A stretch of DNA of 9,514 bases from Nitrososphaeraceae archaeon (GTDB lineage Archaea; Thermoproteota; Nitrososphaeria; Nitrososphaerales; Nitrososphaeraceae): NCBI GenBank assembly GCA_030038695.1, contig JASHSN010000338.1, positions 1 through 9,514 of the forward strand. Direction: 5' to 3'. Positions within the stretch are counted from its first letter, which is position 1, and the number at the start of each line of letters is the position of its first letter. The position numbers and the translations under genes were made by a program. Below, one piece after another: positions 6,678 to 9,514 of the stretch. Under the pieces are notes generated by a model that did no database searches, was not told where the DNA came from, and saw only the letters and a program-made list of their open reading frames with translations.

Positions 6678-6711
6678 CCCAAGATCTCAAAAACACCAAT
6701 AAAAGTTTGTT

Positions 6712-7824
6712 ATGAGTCTTAGGATTGAAAACTTGACAAAGAACTATGGTAGTGTAAAAGCACTCGATAATTTTTCGCTAGAGGTCAATTCTGGTGAATT
6801 TATGGTCTTGTTAGGTCCTTCTGGGTGTGGAAAGACTACTGTTGTAAGATGTATTGCAGGTCTAGTAGATCCCACTGCTGGTCGAATACTTATCGGAGGT
6901 CAATTAGTTAACCATCTAGCACCAAAGGATCGTGATATCGCGATGGTATTCCAGAACTATGCCCTATATCCCCACATGAATATTTACGATAATATCGCAT
7001 TTCCATTAAAGATGAGAAAAATTCCGAAGGAGCAAATAAAGGATAAGGTTAGAAATATTTCACAACTACTAGAGATAGAAAAATTTTTTAACAGAAAACC
7101 TAAAGAGCTTAGCGGAGGTCAAATGCAAAGAGTAGCATTAGGCAGGGCCTTGGTGAGAGAACCTAAAGTGTTCCTTATGGATGAACCATTAAGCAACCTA
7201 GATGCAAAACTACGTGCTTATATGAGATATGAAATTAGGAAGCTGCAACAGAAAATTCGTATAACGACACTATATATTACACATGATCAGATTGAAGCGA
7301 TTAGTATGGCAGATAGGATTGCCGTGATGAATAACGGCTTAGTTCAACAATTAGGAACACCAGAAGAGGTATACAATTTGCCTGCCAACACATTTGTAGC
7401 TGATTTCGTTGGAAGCCCATCAATGAACTTTCTTAAATGCGATATAATTGAAAGTGATATTAACAATATTATAGCTGGGTCAAATGGCACTCATATGCAA
7501 CTCCCAATCAAGAACTTGCCTCTTAAATTACCATTTGAGAGCAATGTCATCATTGGTATAAGGCCAAGGGACATTCTTTTTTTGAATAACGAAGATTTTA
7601 ATGGCATCAAAGTAAAAGGCAAAATATCGTTTAGTGAGTTACTAGGTGAACATCGTTTAGTAGAAATAAAAATCGGCATTTGTGAATCGATAAAAGTTGC
7701 TACTGATCCTAACCTTGATTTTACTATTGGAACAGATGTTACGGTCGGAATGCCTTGTAACAAGATCCATTTTTTTGAGCCTAATACTGGGAATAGATTA
7801 CAGACTACAGATAGACAATTTTGA
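6712..7824 (+). CDS. ABC sugar transporter ATPase, MalK/UgpC type
   Basis: This 370-residue ATPase powers the importer whose other parts are encoded divergently. All nucleotide-binding motifs are intact: Walker A GPSGCGKT (35-42), Q-loop Gln81 in QNYALYPHM, signature LSGGQMQR (133-140), Walker B VFLMDEP (153-159), D-loop SNLDAKLR (161-168) and switch His191 in ITHDQ. The QNYALYPHM form and the C-terminal TOBE-type region (about 240-360, with IGIRPRDI near 276-283) are characteristic of the MalK/UgpC family, in which this domain dimerises and may bind regulators. Length is normal. It lacks a clear ribosome-binding site and probably has a very short leader. A plus-strand integrase remnant lies downstream. 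No other ABC parts are nearby, so it almost certainly serves the adjacent MalEFG-type operon. Confidence 0.95.
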   Translation: MSLRIENLTKNYGSVKALDNFSLEVNSGEFMVLLGPSGCGKTTVVRCIAGLVDPTAGRILIGGQLVNHLAPKDRDIAMVFQNYALYPHMNIYDNIAFPLKMRKIPKEQIKDKVRNISQLLEIEKFFNRKPKELSGGQMQRVALGRALVREPKVFLMDEPLSNLDAKLRAYMRYEIRKLQQKIRITTLYITHDQIEAISMADRIAVMNNGLVQQLGTPEEVYNLPANTFVADFVGSPSMNFLKCDIIESDINNIIAGSNGTHMQLPIKNLPLKLPFESNVIIGIRPRDILFLNNEDFNGIKVKGKISFSELLGEHRLVEIKIGICESIKVATDPNLDFTIGTDVTVGMPCNKIHFFEPNTGNRLQTTDRQF

Positions 7825-7931
7825 ATTCGAAACATAACAACAATCTCTGATAGGTATGGTTCGTATGTCAAACTAGTAAGGGAACCTCCGGTATTGAACT
7901 CTTTGTAGATGGGGGTTTAGCACAAATCTGA

Positions 7932-8496
7932 AAGCAGTCCAGATTATTTCTGATAAAGGTAAAGAAGAACGGCGGTATAGAATGGGGCGCAAAAAAAGCA
8001 ACAAGCAGCAGCGGGTGAAATGGCTGAATCTATTATTCGTAATTTCTACAAGCCAATAAAACTATTCTGTAGGGTCCATGATATTGAGCTGTCACGAAAA
8101 AAGATAACAAATGTCATACCTATTGGGAGAAAGTTCGCTAATGATAGAGCACCTACAGATGAGGAAATTGCTAAAGTAATCACTTATCATGACAGAAGAA
8201 TCAAACCCCTTGTCCTCGTAACCTGTTCTTCGGGTATTAGGTTAGGTGCTTGGGATTATCTAAAATGGAAACATATAGAACCTATTTGGAGAAATGATAA
8301 GGTTGTAGCTGCTAAAATCATAGTATATGCAGGAGAAAACGAGATAAGATTCTACAAGGATGAGTTCGAAAAATATAGAAATCAATTTGGTCGACGACCT
8401 CTAACAAAATCTGAGATAGAAAGACTCGATGGATTTCTAGAGCAGCTAAAGAATATGCCTGATAATGATGCTGGGTATGAGGAGGTGGAAGATTAA
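7932..8496 (+). pseudogene. Tyrosine recombinase (integrase) remnant, frameshifted and truncated
   Basis: The intact part from ATG 8020 gives 158 residues. FYKPIKLFCRVHDI (9-22) looks like the end of the N-terminal core-binding domain. DRAPTDEEIAKVI and DRRIKPLVLVTCSSGIRLGA enter the catalytic domain, with the box I arginine in SSGIRLGAW (69-77). Homology then fades after KIIVYAGE. The HxxR box and the nucleophilic tyrosine are not found, so it cannot recombine DNA. Upstream, another frame from 7932 reads KQSRLFLIKVKKNGG then IEWGAKK. It joins the main frame if one A is dropped from the A7 run at 7991-7997, suggesting the N-terminal domain was separated by a one-base slip. From memory it resembles integrases frequent in Nitrososphaerales genomes. 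The tail after residue 110 is charged and unassigned. It marks an old integration event or element boundary. Confidence 0.7.
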
Positions 8497-8519
8497 TTAT
8501 TCTGTTCAGGCTAGAAATA

Positions 8520-8546
8520 AGAAAAAGGGCTAAACGATCTTTTTCT
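8520..8546 (+). terminator. Hairpin downstream of the integrase remnant, possible terminator
   Basis: AGAAAAAG (8520-8527) and CTTTTTCT (8539-8546) form a perfect 8-base stem with an 11-base loop, 24 bases after the integrase stop. The right arm has five T. It could stop transcription on either strand, since it lies between a plus-strand gene and the 3' end of a minus-strand one. Confidence 0.45.
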
Positions 8547-8618
8547 GGCAGTTTGATTGGATGGCTGAGCGTTAAACAATTGTTAATAGCCCGAACGACA
8601 TTTCTTGTTACGATCGCC

Positions 8619-8916
8619 CTAAAGTTTCAACGCGACAATAAGTATTAAGGCACCTATACCATAAACGATCCAGCAGTATAAGCTTTTGACCAAGTATATT
8701 ACAACTAGCAGCCACAGATTTGCCAGTATCGGGGTCAATTACGGTATCACATCCTGGTAAATTGATCATTTTACATATACCTGTGTTAACAGGACCACTT
8801 GATGGAGCTTGACCCAGGAGAATACTTCACTCCGGGTTAAGCATCGCACACACGTAGAAGTTTAGGTCTACTGGGGCTGTTCTCTTCTGCCGCTGCTGTC
8901 CAGGTATAAACGTCAA
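8619..8916 (-). pseudogene. Broken gene for a small membrane-anchored protein (stop plus frameshift)
   Basis: Reading the minus strand from a TTG at 8916 gives LTFIPGQQRQKRTAPVDLNF then YVCAMLNPE. After an in-frame TGA (8829-8827), the same frame continues SILLGQAPSSGPVNTGICKM then INLPGCDTVIDPDTGKSVAA and SCNILGQ. Near the AAAA run at 8684-8687 the frame breaks, and the next frame supplies SLYCWIVYGIGALILIVALK and L before TAG at 8619-8621. The hydrophobic end looks like a C-terminal membrane helix and the cysteine-containing middle like a folded outer segment. Dropping one A from the run would fuse the two parts. I recognise no family. An alternative is that the terminal frame alone (TTG start, about 41 residues) is a small membrane protein. 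That the pieces form one decayed gene is an inference. Confidence 0.5.
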
Positions 8917-9064
8917 TCTCCCGTATTCGGATGCTGAGCCTATTCAGCCTCCCATGGAGCAAGGAGACCCTACCAAGTTACACTAATCTTCACAATAAAT
9001 CTATTATAGATCAATTATATCGACAAGGTACTACCATTTTTTTAGCAGTCGTTGTGAAGTACCG
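8917..9064. other. Short intergenic region with an oligo-T element
   Basis: No gene is seen. It contains CCATTTTTTTAGCA at 9034-9047, identical to the element after the collagen-like gene, which could act as a plus-strand terminator. AT-rich stretches at 9000-9021 could hold a further promoter, but nothing specific can be assigned. Confidence 0.4.
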
Positions 9065-9074
9065 CAAATATACT
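9065..9074 (+). promoter_or_regulatory. TATA-like box of the right-edge gene
   Basis: CAAATATACT is centred about 25 bases before the ATG at 9094. This predicts a transcript starting at that ATG, that is, a leaderless mRNA. No ribosome-binding site is present, which agrees. Confidence 0.45.
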
Positions 9075-9093
9075 CTCACGTGTGATTTTAAAC

Positions 9094-9514
9094 ATGCGTG
9101 AAGACGAATCTGTGGATAAACATTGGTGCATATTGAAAACGCATTATAAGAGACAGACCGTAGTATTACCGGTCATGTTCGTACTTGTAGGAATGGTTCT
9201 GATTTCGGCGATAACTGAAAAAGCGCTGGGAGCCATTGCTGCTGGCGCTAGGACACGCCCCGGTCCCTTTTGTCATTTGGCATTTCATATGTATGAGGGA
9301 AGGTTTATTATTCCTCCCCATTTCGTTCATCCCTTTGGTGCCCGAGACGAACTTTCATGGCTAACGATGGGATCGTCATCGCCTTTTGGTGGTGGTAATG
9401 AAAGAGGTTATGTTGTAGCCGATGCTGGACCTCGTCATGTTCCGGTAACTTTTCATTTTTTCAATCCAGCCAGAGGCACTAATACTTGCTCAGTCGACCC
9501 GCCCTCTGTAGGGT
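9094..9514 (+). CDS. N-terminal part of an exported or membrane-anchored protein of unknown function (partial)
   Basis: The frame is open from ATG 9094 to the right edge, giving at least 140 residues without a stop. A charged start (MREDESVDKHWC, then HYKRQ to residue 21) is followed by one hydrophobic segment at about 22-41 (VVLPVMFVLVGMVLISAI), fitting a signal or type II anchor with the rest outside the cell. The outer part is rich in His, Pro, Gly and Phe (HLAFHMYEGRFIIPPHFVHP at 61-80; VPVTFHFFNPARGTNT near 116-131). The histidines and two cysteines (Cys60, Cys132) could bind metal or form a disulfide, but I see no known motif. An upstream in-frame GTG at 9082 is possible, but ATG matches the TATA-like box. 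Its base composition is more GC-rich than the ABC genes. No function is assigned. Confidence 0.6.
   Translation, partial: MREDESVDKHWCILKTHYKRQTVVLPVMFVLVGMVLISAITEKALGAIAAGARTRPGPFCHLAFHMYEGRFIIPPHFVHPFGARDELSWLTMGSSSPFGGGNERGYVVADAGPRHVPVTFHFFNPARGTNTCSVDPPSVG

Noticed and set aside
7491..7871. 126-codon minus-strand frame
   Set aside because: It lies almost wholly opposite the C-terminal part of the intact MalK-type ATPase gene, has no recognisable domain, and is best explained as antisense shadow.

Overview
The window looks like archaeal chromosome, most likely from a Nitrososphaerales (Thaumarchaeota/Nitrososphaeria) ammonia-oxidizer relative. The base composition is AT-rich. Several genes have AT-rich boxes about 25-30 bases before the start codon, as archaeal TATA boxes would, rather than bacterial -35/-10 pairs. 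Some starts appear leaderless. A tyrosine-recombinase remnant resembles, from memory, integrases common in that order. The lineage is inferred; no marker gene is present.

Positions 1-2580 hold a tightly packed plus-strand operon for a ubiquitin-like system: the last 29 codons of an unidentified gene, a JAB/JAMM metalloprotease, a ThiF-type E1 activating enzyme, and an E2-like conjugating protein with a candidate catalytic cysteine. The modifier (Ubl) is not visible; it may lie upstream of the window. A weakly supported small reading frame follows the E2. This operon is the most interesting part of the window.

Positions 2581-3408 carry a short secreted collagen-like peptide gene, with a palindrome and TATA-like box in front, then about 450 bases with no recognisable gene.

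Positions 3409-7824 hold a complete carbohydrate-type ABC importer of the MalEFGK/Ugp class. The binding protein and two permeases form a minus-strand operon. The ATPase is divergent on the plus strand across a 195-base shared promoter region. Together they would capture and import a sugar-like solute across the membrane; the substrate cannot be read from the sequence.

Positions 7825-9093 look like decayed accessory DNA: a frameshifted tyrosine-recombinase remnant lacking its C-terminal catalytic half, a hairpin, and a minus-strand membrane-protein pseudogene broken by a stop and a frameshift. From 9094 to the right edge runs the 5' part of a gene for a membrane-anchored or exported protein of unknown function.
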